Below, piece after piece: positions 56,443 to 64,000 of a DNA stretch of 64,000 nt (its first letter is position 1; each line of letters starts with the position of its first letter). A program made the position numbers and the translations under genes. The notes under the pieces were generated by a model. That model saw only the letters and a list, made by a program, of their open reading frames with translations, was not told the DNA's origin and searched no databases. Source of the DNA: Kineosporia corallincola (lineage in GTDB: Bacteria > Actinomycetota > Actinomycetes > Actinomycetales > Kineosporiaceae); the NCBI RefSeq assembly GCF_018499875.1, contig NZ_JAHBAY010000004.1, positions 62,001-126,000 on the forward strand, written 5' to 3'.

Positions 56443-57276
56443 GTGACGGTGAACTTCACGCACGAGCAGGTCACCGGCACGTCGCCCGGCACGTCGTCCG
56501 GTCATGGTGCCTGGGCGGGCTGCATCGACCGCTCCGGCCCGCTGCCGCTGTGGGCGCAGGTGCACGCCGACCTGCGCCGCCGGCTGAACGAGGAGCAGTT
56601 CACCTCCGACTTCCCCGGCGAACTGGCCCTGGTCGAGGCCTACGACGTCAGTCGCCACACGGTGCGCGAGGCGCTGCGCCGGCTGCGCGACGAGGGTGTG
56701 GTCATCGCCGGGCGCGGCCGCCGCCCGCGCATCGCCACCGGCACCCGCCGCATCACCCAGCCACTCGGCGCGCTGTACAGCCTGTTCGCCTCGGTCGAGG
56801 CGGAAGGGCTCGAACAGCGCAGCATCGTGCGGGCTCTGGAGCTGCGCACCGATCCCGAGGTGGCGGCCCGGCTCTCGCTCGGCGCCGGCAGTGAGCTGTT
56901 CTACCTGGAACGGATCCGGCTGGCCGGTGACGAACCACTGGCCCTCGACCGGGTCTGGCTGCCGGCCGAACTGGCGAAACCCTTGATGGACGTCGATTTC
57001 AGCCACACCGCGGTCTACCGCGAGCTGGAACGGCGCTGTGGGGTGCGGCTCGGCGGGGGAGAAGAGACCATCCACGCCGTGCTGCCCTCCGCCGCGGAAC
57101 GCGAGCTGCTCGGAACCGGCGCCTCCGTGCCCGCTTTCGCGATCGAACGGCGGGCACAGGGCCCGAACGGCCCGGCCGAGTACCGGCGCACCCTGGTGCG
57201 GGGCGACCGGTTCGCGGTGGCGGTGCAGTTCTCCACCGGTGGCGGCTACCGGCTGAACCTCACCGGCACGGCCTGA
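56443..57276 (+). CDS. GntR/HutC-family regulator with UTRA domain
   Basis: 277 residues. A GntR winged helix occupies residues ~35-105 (LPLWAQVHADLRRRLNEEQF, VEAYDVSRHTVREALRRLRD). A UTRA ligand-binding domain follows (LEQRSIVRALELRTDPEVAA, LERIRLAGDEPLALDRVWLP, FAIERRAQGPNGPAEYRRTL). GTG 56443 has AGGAA just upstream. It is divergent from the persulfide dioxygenase gene, its probable target, so the ligand may be sulfur-related. Confidence 0.9.
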   Translation: MTVNFTHEQVTGTSPGTSSGHGAWAGCIDRSGPLPLWAQVHADLRRRLNEEQFTSDFPGELALVEAYDVSRHTVREALRRLRDEGVVIAGRGRRPRIATGTRRITQPLGALYSLFASVEAEGLEQRSIVRALELRTDPEVAARLSLGAGSELFYLERIRLAGDEPLALDRVWLPAELAKPLMDVDFSHTAVYRELERRCGVRLGGGEETIHAVLPSAAERELLGTGASVPAFAIERRAQGPNGPAEYRRTLVRGDRFAVAVQFSTGGGYRLNLTGTA

Positions 57277-57384
57277 CCCGCCAGGCCGTCGTCCGCCAGG
57301 TCGTCGGCACCGTCCGGTCCACGACGGCTCAAGCCGGCCGCCGGATCCGCCGACATCTGAGGTGCGCTCCAGCTCACGGGGCGG

Positions 57385-58863
57385 ATGGGGGCGACCGTGC
57401 AGGCATCGGACCGGGCCTCGTGGCGCCTGCCGCCGCACGAGGCCGTGCTCACCCGGATGCGCTGGATCGCCATGGCCGTGGTGCTGACCACGGTGCTGGG
57501 CTGCGCGCCGGTTCTGGTGTCGACGGCGGACCGGAAACTGCTGCTGGTCGCGACCCTCGCCGGGATCGCGGTCTCGCTGGTGACGGGGTACCGGCTGGGG
57601 CGTCTGCCGATCGCCATGGAGGTCTTCGACGTCCTCTGTTTCGTCGTCGTGCTGGTGTTCGTCGACATCCCCATGGTCGCCTTCGGCATCGGGTTCCAGA
57701 ACATCTGGTACCGATGTCTTTTCACCGGTGGACGACGCGCCCTGCTGCGCGCCGTGCTCTACGCCGCTGCCTTCGCCGCGGGGGCTCTGCTGTGGGCCGC
57801 CGTACAGGTGCGACCGGATCCGGAGCTGGTGCAGGCGTACGTGGTGGCGGGTGTGCTAAGCACCTTTTCGGTCACCTTCCTGGGGTGGCAGCTGGCCGAC
57901 TCGCTGATCGCCCGGGAAGCCAGTTCCCGCCGCGAGCGGCTGATCTCGGAGACCGGCGGGCTCCTGCTCGGGGCCACCGACGAGGCCCGGATCCGGCAGA
58001 CCGGCTGGCGGGCGATCGACACGCTGGCCGCGGACACCCCAGGGCTGCGCGCGGTGCGGGTGGCCCGCACCGCGAACGGCCTGGAGTTCGGCCGGGCGTC
58101 CGGATTCATGTCCCTTCCACCGGCTTTCGTGTCGGTGACGGATGACGTCGGGCTCGGGTCGCCGCAGATGCGCGGGCTTCTCACCGCGGTGCTGGAGGAC
58201 GGCTGTGTGTGGGAACTGCTGGTGTACGACGAACTTCCGGGGGTGGCCTTCGCCCTCGGTCATCCGCGCCGGGTGCCGCCCGACGTGGTGGCCACCGCCG
58301 CCAGCATCCTGAACCAGGTGCTGCTGGCCCACCGCAACAGCGTGGCCCATGCCGAGTTGCTCAGTCAGGCACTCACCGACCCGCTGACCGGCCTGGCCAA
58401 CCGGCAGGGCTTCACCGAGGCCACCGGCCGGCTGCTGGCCGAGCCCGGCCTGTTCACCGTGATGTTCATCGACCTGGACGACTTCAAGAACGTGAACGAC
58501 AACCTGGGGCACGCCGCCGGGGACGACCTGCTGATGCGGGTGGCGGTGCTGTTGCGTGGCCTGGTGCGCGACGGCGACGTGGTGGCCCGGCTGGGCGGTG
58601 ACGAGTTCGCCGTGCTGCTGAGCGGGACCGACGAGGAGACCGCCCGGCGCATCGCGGGCCGGATCGTGCTGGGGGTCTCGGGTCTGCGTAGCGGGCCGGA
58701 CGGCGAGTACACGATCGGGGCCAGTATCGGCCTGGTCACCGCCGGGAGCGGCATCGGGCTGCCGGAGCTGCTGGTGCGGGCCGACGTCGCGATGTACCAG
58801 GCGAAGGCGCAGGGCAAGGGCCGGATGCAGACCTGGAGGCCGGGTCTGCTGCCGAATCCATGA
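57385..58863 (+). CDS. Membrane diguanylate cyclase
   Basis: 492 residues. Five or six N-terminal transmembrane helices (residues ~24-165) lead to a ~150-residue cytosolic region, then a complete GGDEF domain: DPLTGLANRQGFTEATGRLL, FTVMFIDLDDFKNVNDNLGH, RLGGDEFAVLLSG and VRADVAMYQAKAQGKGRM. The active-site GGDEF is intact, and RDGD lies five residues before it, the RxxD inhibitory site. It should make cyclic di-GMP with product feedback. No EAL domain is present. The input signal is unknown. Confidence 0.94.
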   Translation: MGATVQASDRASWRLPPHEAVLTRMRWIAMAVVLTTVLGCAPVLVSTADRKLLLVATLAGIAVSLVTGYRLGRLPIAMEVFDVLCFVVVLVFVDIPMVAFGIGFQNIWYRCLFTGGRRALLRAVLYAAAFAAGALLWAAVQVRPDPELVQAYVVAGVLSTFSVTFLGWQLADSLIAREASSRRERLISETGGLLLGATDEARIRQTGWRAIDTLAADTPGLRAVRVARTANGLEFGRASGFMSLPPAFVSVTDDVGLGSPQMRGLLTAVLEDGCVWELLVYDELPGVAFALGHPRRVPPDVVATAASILNQVLLAHRNSVAHAELLSQALTDPLTGLANRQGFTEATGRLLAEPGLFTVMFIDLDDFKNVNDNLGHAAGDDLLMRVAVLLRGLVRDGDVVARLGGDEFAVLLSGTDEETARRIAGRIVLGVSGLRSGPDGEYTIGASIGLVTAGSGIGLPELLVRADVAMYQAKAQGKGRMQTWRPGLLPNP

Positions 58864-58944
58864 TCCGTCCCGAATTGCGGGGGTGATCAGTTGGCCCAAT
58901 GGTGTTGTCAACGGGTCGAGCACCGCAGCCGAGGGAGAGAAGAC

Positions 58945-59127
58945 ATGCCTTTCACGTTCCGCAAACGGATCAACCTGCTCCCGTTCCTGCGTCTCAACGT
59001 CTCGAAGACCGGCACCAGCCGTACCTGGCACATCGGCCGCTGGTCGTGGAACTCCCGCAGCAAGCGGCACTCCATGGACCTTCCGGGTCCGGTCAACTAC
59101 CAGACCAAGGCCCGCGGCCGCCGCTGA
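58945..59127 (+). CDS. DUF4236 small protein
   Basis: 60 residues with the DUF4236 pattern FRKRINLLPFLRLNVSKTGT, highly basic. Function of the family is unknown. ATG 58945 has a strong GGGAGAGAAG ribosome site. It is too short to be found by length alone, but composition and spacing make it a confident gene. Confidence 0.85.
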   Translation: MPFTFRKRINLLPFLRLNVSKTGTSRTWHIGRWSWNSRSKRHSMDLPGPVNYQTKARGRR

Positions 59128-59171
59128 GTCCGCCCGGAGGCCGACGCCCGGCTGCCGTCACCTGTGGTGTG

Positions 59172-59780
59172 ATGGCAGCCGTGCAGACTTCGGGAGCCCC
59201 GGTCCGGCATCACACCTTCACCGTGTCACGTGAGTTCGCCGTTGCGCCGTCCCTGGTTTTCCGGGTCTTCGAAGACGACGAACTGCGCCTGCGGTGGTTC
59301 CGGATGCCCGGCCGGGGCGCCGGCTACCACCTCGACTTCCGGGTGGGCGGCGCCGAGCGTGCCGGTGCCGTCTTCCCCACGCCGGACGGCGACGAGATCA
59401 TCGAGAATCGTTCCCGCTGGCTACATATCGATCCCGGGCGGCGCCTGGTTCAGGTGTACGAGACCTTCGTGAACCAGCTCCCGATGTGGACGGCCCTGGT
59501 GACGATCGAGCTGTGGCCGGACGGCGACGGCACCCGCCTGGACTGGACCGAGCAGGTCGCCTTCCTGAACTCCGCCGGCGACGGCGAGGCCGATCTTCCC
59601 CACCTGCGCGGCGCCACGGTGCTGCGGCTCAACGGCGTGGCGCTGGCCGTCGAGGCAGCACAGGCGGCAAAAGCCCACCGCCCGTCCATGATTCCTGCCG
59701 GCAGGCCGGCGGCAGGTCATGGACGGGCGGCAGAACGATCCGGTCCTGGGGCGGCCAGGGCCGGAGACCGGGGTCCCTAG
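59172..59780 (+). CDS. SRPBCC/AHSA1-family protein with atypical C-terminal tail
   Basis: 202 residues. Residues 15-160 are an AHSA1-like START-fold domain (FTVSREFAVAPSLVFRVFED, YHLDFRVGGAERAG, VTIELWPDGDGTRLDWTEQV). The family normally ends near LRLNGVALAVEAAQ. The last ~40 residues here (from about 59670) are encoded by a large hairpin and are Ala/Arg/Gly-rich, suggesting readthrough past a lost stop. The stop codon shares CTAG with the convergent amylase gene. ATG 59172 has no clear ribosome site. Ligand unknown. Confidence 0.8.
   Translation: MAAVQTSGAPVRHHTFTVSREFAVAPSLVFRVFEDDELRLRWFRMPGRGAGYHLDFRVGGAERAGAVFPTPDGDEIIENRSRWLHIDPGRRLVQVYETFVNQLPMWTALVTIELWPDGDGTRLDWTEQVAFLNSAGDGEADLPHLRGATVLRLNGVALAVEAAQAAKAHRPSMIPAGRPAAGHGRAAERSGPGAARAGDRGP
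59678..59730. repeat. Long inverted repeat inside the SRPBCC gene tail
   Basis: CCGCCCGTCCATGA (59678-59691) and TCATGGACGGGCGG (59717-59730) pair perfectly over 14 bp. Inside them CCTGCC (59694-59699) and GGCAGG (59711-59716) extend the stem by 6 bp after a 2-nt bulge. It has the position and strength of a transcription terminator between convergent genes, but lies within the annotated coding frame. No T-run follows. Confidence 0.75.
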
Positions 59781-61447
59781 ATCAGGGAATCCTTCGTGAT
59801 GGCGATCGAGCCCATCGCGGGTACGGTGACCGAGGCCTTGCCGTCGGAGCCCACCGTCACCTGCGTGCCGGCGCAGGCCCCGTCGTCCACGCCGCCGGTG
59901 ACCAGGTCGCAGTAGGTGCCGGCGGCCAGGTTGGTCTGGAAGCTCTGGGTCTTGGCCGAGGAGTTGTTGTTCAGCGAGGTCCAGCCCTTGGTCCCACGGC
60001 TGAACGCGATCAGGTTCGAGCCGTCGTCCGACCAGTTCGTCACCGCGGCGTCACCCACGCTGTTGCGGAACTTCACCATGGCGAGCACCCCGGCGTCGCG
60101 GTCCAGGCAGTCCCACGCGTCGCTGGTGCAGTCGGTGTCGGTGACCATGCCGTCGCTGCCCGAGGGCGGGGCGTCGTCGGGGGCGGACCAGGCGAATGAC
60201 GAGTACACCTGCGCCGTGCCGTAGTCGTTGGCCAGGATGAACTGCGTGGCCAGCTTGTTCGTCTTCGCGTTCTTGTAGCTGATCGAGTCGCCGCTGCGGT
60301 CGGTGTCGTGGTTCATCACGAAGGTCAGCGACTTGCTCGACGGGATCAGCGTGTCGCCGAACGTCTTCAGCGTCGAGATCTTGCCGGCGAAGGCCTCTTT
60401 CAGGTCGACCGAGGCGTCCAGGCCGAGCACGCTGCCGAGCTCGGAGTACGACGCCTGGGACAGCTCACCCTTGCCGCCGAACACCTCCAGCGCCACGTAC
60501 GGGTCGGTGCCGTCGACGGTCTGGTCCAGCCCGTCGATGATCGCCTGCATGTCGTCGAGCGGGATGTGCTTGGCGGCGTCCACCCGGAAGCCCGAGACCC
60601 CGTACCCCAGAAGCTTGTTCAGGTAGGTGTCGATCGCGCCGCGGACGTAGGTGCTCTCGGTCTTCAGGTCTTCCAGGTTCGACAGCCGGCAGAAGTGCAC
60701 CTGCGTGGCGTTGTCGTAGTCCTCGACGGTGCCGGAGGAGGTCGGGCAGTCGCTGTCGGTGTGGAAGTCGTCGGCGGTGTACAGGCCCGGGTAGTTCGTG
60801 GACGTGTACGAGTTGCCGCTGTACGACTTCGGGTTGGTCATGTCGGCGCCGGACATGTGGTTGATCACGGCGTCCACGTACACGTCGACGCCGGCGTCCC
60901 GGCAGGTGCTGACCATGCTCTTGAACTCGGCCTCGGAGCCCATCCGGCTGTTCAGGTCGTAACCGGCCGGCTGGTACACCTCCCACCAGGAGTGGGTGCC
61001 GCTGTTGAGCTTCAGCGAGTCCTGCGGCGGGGCCACCTGCACGCCGCCGTAGCCGTTCGGGCCGAGGACGTCGGTGCACTCGGTGGCCACCGACGTCCAG
61101 TTCCACTCGAACAGGTTGGCGATCACGTCGCCCGAGGTGGTCTTCGCGGCGGCGGTGGTGGTGCTCCCCGACGAGCTGGTCGAGCTGGAGGCGCTCGGCG
61201 ACGCGGTGGCGGTGGTGTCGTCGTCGGTGGTGTCCTCGGTGGTGTCCTCGGTGGTGTCCGCGGCGCTCGTCGTCGCGGCCGGGGCGGTGGTCGAGCTGGC
61301 CGCGGACGAGGTTCGCGGGTGTCCCGCTCTCTCCCCGCGGGGCCAGGCCATGGCGGTGGCGGAGACGCCGATGACCAGTACGGCCGTGGCGCCTGCCACC
61401 GTCGCCGTGCGGCGGCGGTTTGCGGAGTTTCCATTCCCGAGATTCAC
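59777..61447 (-). CDS. Secreted alpha-amylase (GH13)
   Basis: About 556 residues. A signal peptide or anchor (TATVAGATAVLVIGVSATAM) precedes a ~75-residue Thr/Ser/Asp-rich linker, then a GH13 barrel: VYVDAVINHMSG (region I), GFRVDAAKHIP (nucleophile Asp), ALEVFGGKG (acid Glu) and FVMNHDTDRSG (third Asp). A C-terminal beta domain ends VTVPAMGSIAITK. It resembles Streptomyces-type extracellular starch-degrading enzymes. GTG 61447 is preferred over longer frames because it places the signal peptide near the N-terminus. The starch-binding module is absent. Confidence 0.92.
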   Translation of the reverse strand: MNLGNGNSANRRRTATVAGATAVLVIGVSATAMAWPRGERAGHPRTSSAASSTTAPAATTSAADTTEDTTEDTTDDDTTATASPSASSSTSSSGSTTTAAAKTTSGDVIANLFEWNWTSVATECTDVLGPNGYGGVQVAPPQDSLKLNSGTHSWWEVYQPAGYDLNSRMGSEAEFKSMVSTCRDAGVDVYVDAVINHMSGADMTNPKSYSGNSYTSTNYPGLYTADDFHTDSDCPTSSGTVEDYDNATQVHFCRLSNLEDLKTESTYVRGAIDTYLNKLLGYGVSGFRVDAAKHIPLDDMQAIIDGLDQTVDGTDPYVALEVFGGKGELSQASYSELGSVLGLDASVDLKEAFAGKISTLKTFGDTLIPSSKSLTFVMNHDTDRSGDSISYKNAKTNKLATQFILANDYGTAQVYSSFAWSAPDDAPPSGSDGMVTDTDCTSDAWDCLDRDAGVLAMVKFRNSVGDAAVTNWSDDGSNLIAFSRGTKGWTSLNNNSSAKTQSFQTNLAAGTYCDLVTGGVDDGACAGTQVTVGSDGKASVTVPAMGSIAITKDSLI

Positions 61448-61781
61448 GGCGGTGACCCTAACAGCCGAAAAATCGCCTTTGACCAGGCCATTTCTGAACG
61501 ACCGTCCAACTACGTGGTGTGGCTTAACCATTGCACCCCCGCGGGTAACCGGCGGCTTTGCAGTGTCGTCGTCGAAATGTCCCGTGGTGCTGAAACCGGC
61601 GAATTAGCGCCCGGTTAGCCCTCGTTCCGATGAATGTGAGGGGCGTCACGGCAACTTCTCCGACCCTTCTTGCCCTCGCGTGCATCTCACCTCTCGTAGG
61701 GCGGCCGGGCTGCCCTCCCCCTCCGCGAGGGGCGGCCCGGCCTTGAAGGCTGTTCGGCCCGATTGGTTTGAGGAGACAGGC
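61448..61781. other. Divergent promoter region with a long leader hairpin
   Basis: The region separates the amylase gene (minus) from a small secreted protein gene (plus). GGCCGGGC (61703-61710) pairs with GCCCGGCC (61735-61742), and GCC/GGC and CCTC/GAGG extend the stem inward. That hairpin would lie in the 5' leader of the small gene, 40 nt before its start. No known riboswitch class was recognised. Confidence 0.55.
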
Positions 61782-61991
61782 ATGCGCAGGACCCGGGGAC
61801 AGGTGACCATCACCGTGACGATGCTGGCGGTGGCCGTCCTGGCTGTCACCGGATTCAGCGCCGGAGTGGTCTACGCGGCTCCGGCCGCGCCCGAGCCGAC
61901 CATCTCCGGCGACGCCGCCGCGTCGTTCTGCCCGGTCCGGATTCCCGAGAGGGAGGCCGTGGCCACGGGCGTCCTGCTCGCCGGCTGCTGA
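61782..61991 (+). CDS. Small secreted peptide
   Basis: 69 residues. A basic start (MRRTRGQ) and a long hydrophobic segment (VTITVTMLAVAVLAVTGFSA) form a signal peptide with cleavage near VYAAPAA. The mature part is ~30 residues with two cysteines (ASFCPVRIPE and LLAGC), possibly a disulfide. GAGGAGACAGG is a strong ribosome site. No family is recognised. Confidence 0.6.
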   Translation: MRRTRGQVTITVTMLAVAVLAVTGFSAGVVYAAPAAPEPTISGDAAASFCPVRIPEREAVATGVLLAGC

Positions 61992-62210
61992 GCCGGAATC
62001 GGCCGTCGTCGCGGGATCCGGAGTGGAAACCGCGACGTGCTGGGGCATCCGGGCCCGGATCAGGGGCCGGCCCGGATGGAGACGGCGGCGCCGGGGTGGA
62101 GTGAGGGCCATCCCGGTGCCGCCGTTCGACCGGACCGTTCCGGGAGTCACGCGGGTCCGGACCCGCCCGGCCTCCGGATATGCGGACCGGCGATCGCGAG
62201 AGCACGGGGG

Positions 62211-62265
62211 TCTTTCTTCTTTTTTGACACCACCCTGGGCGCCTTGCCGGTGTCAAAAACGAAAG
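62211..62265. repeat. Inverted repeat element, copy 2 (TTTTTGACACC/GGTGTCAAAAA)
   Basis: TCTTTCTTCTTTTTTGACAC with the following C (62211-62231) and GGTGTCAAAAACGAAAG (62249-62265) repeat the core of the element at 32031-32083; the loop sequence differs. It lies between two convergent genes. As in copy 1, the A-run is on the 3' side on both strands, unlike an intrinsic terminator. Confidence 0.75.
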
Positions 62266-62295
62266 CCACCTCCCTGTGGGTCGGGCCGAGGGGCA

Positions 62296-62358
62296 GTCGT
62301 GTCGCAGAGGCGTCGTGTCGCAGAGGCGTCGTGTCGCGGGGGCGTCGTGTCACAGGGG
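62296..62358. repeat. 16-bp tandem repeat, four units
   Basis: Two identical units GTCGTGTCGCAGAGGC (62296-62311, 62312-62327) are followed by one with three changes and a partial fourth. There are no spacers, so it is not a CRISPR. It occupies the 3' end of the convergent intergenic region 61992-62398, next to the inverted repeat; nothing else is visible there. Confidence 0.8.
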
Positions 62359-62398
62359 AGGTATGCGCGGGGCAGGTAGCGGCTGAGGTGCGTGGCCC

Positions 62399-63259
62399 TC
62401 AGATCAGGAAGTCGCGCAGCACTTCGCGCAGGCGCGGCACGTTGCCGAGCAGCAGGTGCCCGCCCGACGGCATCAGCTCCAGGCGTCCTTGCGGGATCCG
62501 GGCCGTGATCGCCTGCGCGTCGGCGGGTTTCGGAAGCGGTGAATCGACAGCGGTGAGAACGAGGGTGGGCGCTGCGAGCTGTTCCCAGGGCAGCTCGTCG
62601 CGCAGTGTCTCGGGAGCGGTGACGGTGTTGTCGAACAGCATCCCGGCCCGGCGGGGCGTCACCGGCAGCATGGTGAGCATGATCTCGCGTAGCTCGGCCC
62701 GGCCCGCGGTGTCCAGCCGGTTCCAGGGGATACCGCCGGCCCGGGAAACCAGCCGGGGCGCGAGCGTGGCCAGCCAGGTGGGCACCTCGGTGTGCAGCAT
62801 CAGGCGGAGGGCGGCCGTGGGTGGCAGCCGCAGCGGGCGTTCGGCGGGCAGCACCGGCGACTCCAGCACGAGTCGCCGCACCCGCTCCGGATGCCGAAGG
62901 GCCAGACGCACCGCGGTCGTCGAGCCGGCCGACAGCGACACCACGTCCACGCGGTCGAGGCCGAGGTGGTCGAGCAGCCCGGCCAGGTGATCGGCCTGAC
63001 CCGAGGTGCTCGCCCCGGCCGGGAGCCGCGACCCCAGGTAGCCGTAGCGGGAGACCGCGATCGTGCGGAACCCCGGCCCCAGCCGCCGCCCGGCCCAGTC
63101 CACGGCCTGGTCCCAGCCCCCGTTGCTTCCGTGGACGACGAGAACCGGTCGCCCCCGCCCGATCTCCAGGAACTCCACCCCGTCGTGCACGGCCAGCGGG
63201 GCCGGCGGCGTGAGCAGCCTGATGCGGGCGGCCGCCAGGTCGTGCCGGTACCGGTTCAT
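62399..63259 (-). CDS. Alpha/beta-fold hydrolase
   Basis: 286 residues with the alpha/beta-hydrolase core: PVLVVHGSNGGWDQAVDWAG (oxyanion strand), VDVVSLSAGSTTAVRLALRH (nucleophile elbow, S in LSAGS), LVLTAVDSPLPKPADAQAI (acid) and LMPSGGHLLLGNVPRLREVL (histidine). The elbow reads S-L-S-A-G rather than G-x-S-x-G, a tolerated variant. Substrate unknown; an esterase or C-C hydrolase is possible. ATG 63259 has GGGGA upstream. Confidence 0.9.
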   Translation of the reverse strand: MNRYRHDLAAARIRLLTPPAPLAVHDGVEFLEIGRGRPVLVVHGSNGGWDQAVDWAGRRLGPGFRTIAVSRYGYLGSRLPAGASTSGQADHLAGLLDHLGLDRVDVVSLSAGSTTAVRLALRHPERVRRLVLESPVLPAERPLRLPPTAALRLMLHTEVPTWLATLAPRLVSRAGGIPWNRLDTAGRAELREIMLTMLPVTPRRAGMLFDNTVTAPETLRDELPWEQLAAPTLVLTAVDSPLPKPADAQAITARIPQGRLELMPSGGHLLLGNVPRLREVLRDFLI

Positions 63260-63320
63260 CGTCGTCCCCTCGTCCGCCTGCCAGGATAATCCGGGCGGCA
63301 AACGGGAGCAGGAGGCCGTC

Positions 63321-63542
63321 ATGCCGTTCGAGGACTTCGAGGGGTGGCGGCGTGAACTGATGTTCGCCGGCAACATCCTCCAGCGCGACGACCCGCCCGG
63401 TGACGTGGATCCCGACGGCCGGCGCTACTGGCGGCTGGTCGACATGCTGGATGGCTCCGAGGTCGGAGGTGGCGCGGGCCGACCGGGACCGACCGGGCGC
63501 GTCGAAGCCTTGTGGCGCCGATTGCGCTGGTCAACGGGCTAG
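63321..63542 (+). CDS. Small hypothetical protein before a response regulator
   Basis: 73 residues (FEDFEGWRRELMFAGNILQR, then GRRYWRLVDMLDGSEVGG), unrecognised. AGGAGG five bases before ATG 63321 is the best ribosome site in this part of the window. It is divergent from the hydrolase by 61 bp and 39 bp before the response regulator gene, with which it may form an operon. Confidence 0.65.
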   Translation: MPFEDFEGWRRELMFAGNILQRDDPPGDVDPDGRRYWRLVDMLDGSEVGGGAGRPGPTGRVEALWRRLRWSTG

Positions 63543-63581
63543 GGTCGGGTCCGGACCTGGTGCCATGACTCGGGGGGCGTG

Positions 63582-64000
63582 ATGCACGAGATCGCAGGGC
63601 CGATCTTGCTCGTGGAAGACGGCGACGAGGCGGAACTCACCCGCTGGGCCTTCGCCCGGTGCGGCGTGCCCAACCGGATGGTCCTGGCCCGCGACGGCGT
63701 CGAGGCACTGGAACTGCTGTTGCCCGAGGACGGTTCGCAGGCCCTGGAGCCGGCGGTCGTGCTGATGGACATCAACATGCCCCGGATGAACGGCCTGGAG
63801 GCGCTTCGCATGCTCCGGGCCGATCCGCGCACCCGCTCGCTGCCGGTGGTGATGCTGTCCAACTCGGCGGCCGAGCGCGACATCGTGGAGAGCTCCGCGT
63901 CGGGGGCCAACAGCTACGTGCAGAAGCCGATCAACGGCGACGACCTGCTGGAGGTGGCCCGCCAGGTGTGCTCGTACTGGCTGGGTCTGCACCGGCGGGC
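63582..64000 (+). CDS. Response regulator (Rcp1/CheY-like), 3' end beyond window
   Basis: About 139 residues are visible and the gene continues past the right edge. It is a receiver domain: acidic pair in LLVEDGDEAE, phospho-acceptor D63 in VLMDINMPRMNG, Ser in VVMLSNSAAERD and the conserved Lys in SYVQKPINGDDL. The spacing and SNSA/QKP wording fit the stand-alone Rcp1 group that works with phytochrome-like or hybrid histidine kinases. No output domain is visible so far. Confidence 0.9.
   Translation, partial: MHEIAGPILLVEDGDEAELTRWAFARCGVPNRMVLARDGVEALELLLPEDGSQALEPAVVLMDINMPRMNGLEALRMLRADPRTRSLPVVMLSNSAAERDIVESSASGANSYVQKPINGDDLLEVARQVCSYWLGLHRR

Noticed and set aside
62296-62358. CRISPR array
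   Set aside because: The units are contiguous without spacers and no cas gene is present in the window.

Overview
The base composition is very GC-rich and almost every reading frame is open. The gene content includes a complete-looking aerobic cobalamin block with a ChlID-type cobaltochelatase, a dynamin-like GTPase pair followed by an SSB paralogue, a CGNR zinc-finger protein, FBP, EACC1 and DUF4236 proteins, and several leaderless-looking genes. Together these point to a filamentous or otherwise developmentally complex actinobacterium. Kineosporiaceae is my guess, from general impression only. No phage, insertion sequence or CRISPR array is visible.

Layout. Positions 1-1100 hold the 5' part of a GAF-GGDEF regulator and tRNA-Arg(UCU), both on the minus strand. 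Positions 1566-6991 hold two membrane-remodelling-type GTPases and an SSB paralogue preceded by two perfect inverted DnaA-box sequences. Positions 7079-23840 are the main cobalamin block: cbiB, cobQ, a cobalamin riboswitch, chlID, cobO, cobB, a cobE-cobC fusion, cobT, a CysG-type uroporphyrinogen methyltransferase, and convergently cobN with its own riboswitch. A DinB-like protein and an AraC regulator interrupt it. Positions 23905-31985 hold a SNF2 helicase with a SWIM-finger partner and a GH63-like glucosidase with a long repetitive N-terminus. Positions 32936-36458 hold cobG, cobH and cobIJ, translationally coupled. An MFS/MarR pair with a shared palindrome follows, then gcvT-gcvH behind a tandem glycine riboswitch.

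Positions 40679-48647 are accessory and regulatory: a phosphodiesterase, a DinB-aminotransferase fusion, a leaderless CGNR protein, a MazF-type toxin-antitoxin pair with a perfect 17-bp operator, and an ECF sigma module. The sigma gene and a secreted Thr/Pro-rich protein have promoters identical in both boxes and spacing, and an L,D-transpeptidase follows, suggesting a cell-envelope stress regulon. Positions 48654-64000 hold a mix: HAD phosphatase, acyltransferase, lipoprotein, an apparently orphan EACC1 protein, an effector-adaptor-like small protein, a persulfide dioxygenase-rhodanese opposite a GntR regulator, a GGDEF cyclase, a secreted alpha-amylase, an alpha/beta hydrolase and a response regulator cut by the window end.

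The cobalamin genes supply early steps (SUMT, CobI, CobG, CobJ, CobH), amidation (CobB, CobQ), cobalt insertion (CobN with ChlID), adenosylation (CobO) and nucleotide-loop steps (CobC, CbiB, CobT). CobF, CobM, CobK, CobL, CobP/CobU and CobS/CobV were not seen here and are presumably elsewhere. The two riboswitches head the chelatase subunits in opposite orientations, so both halves of cobalt insertion should be B12-repressed together.
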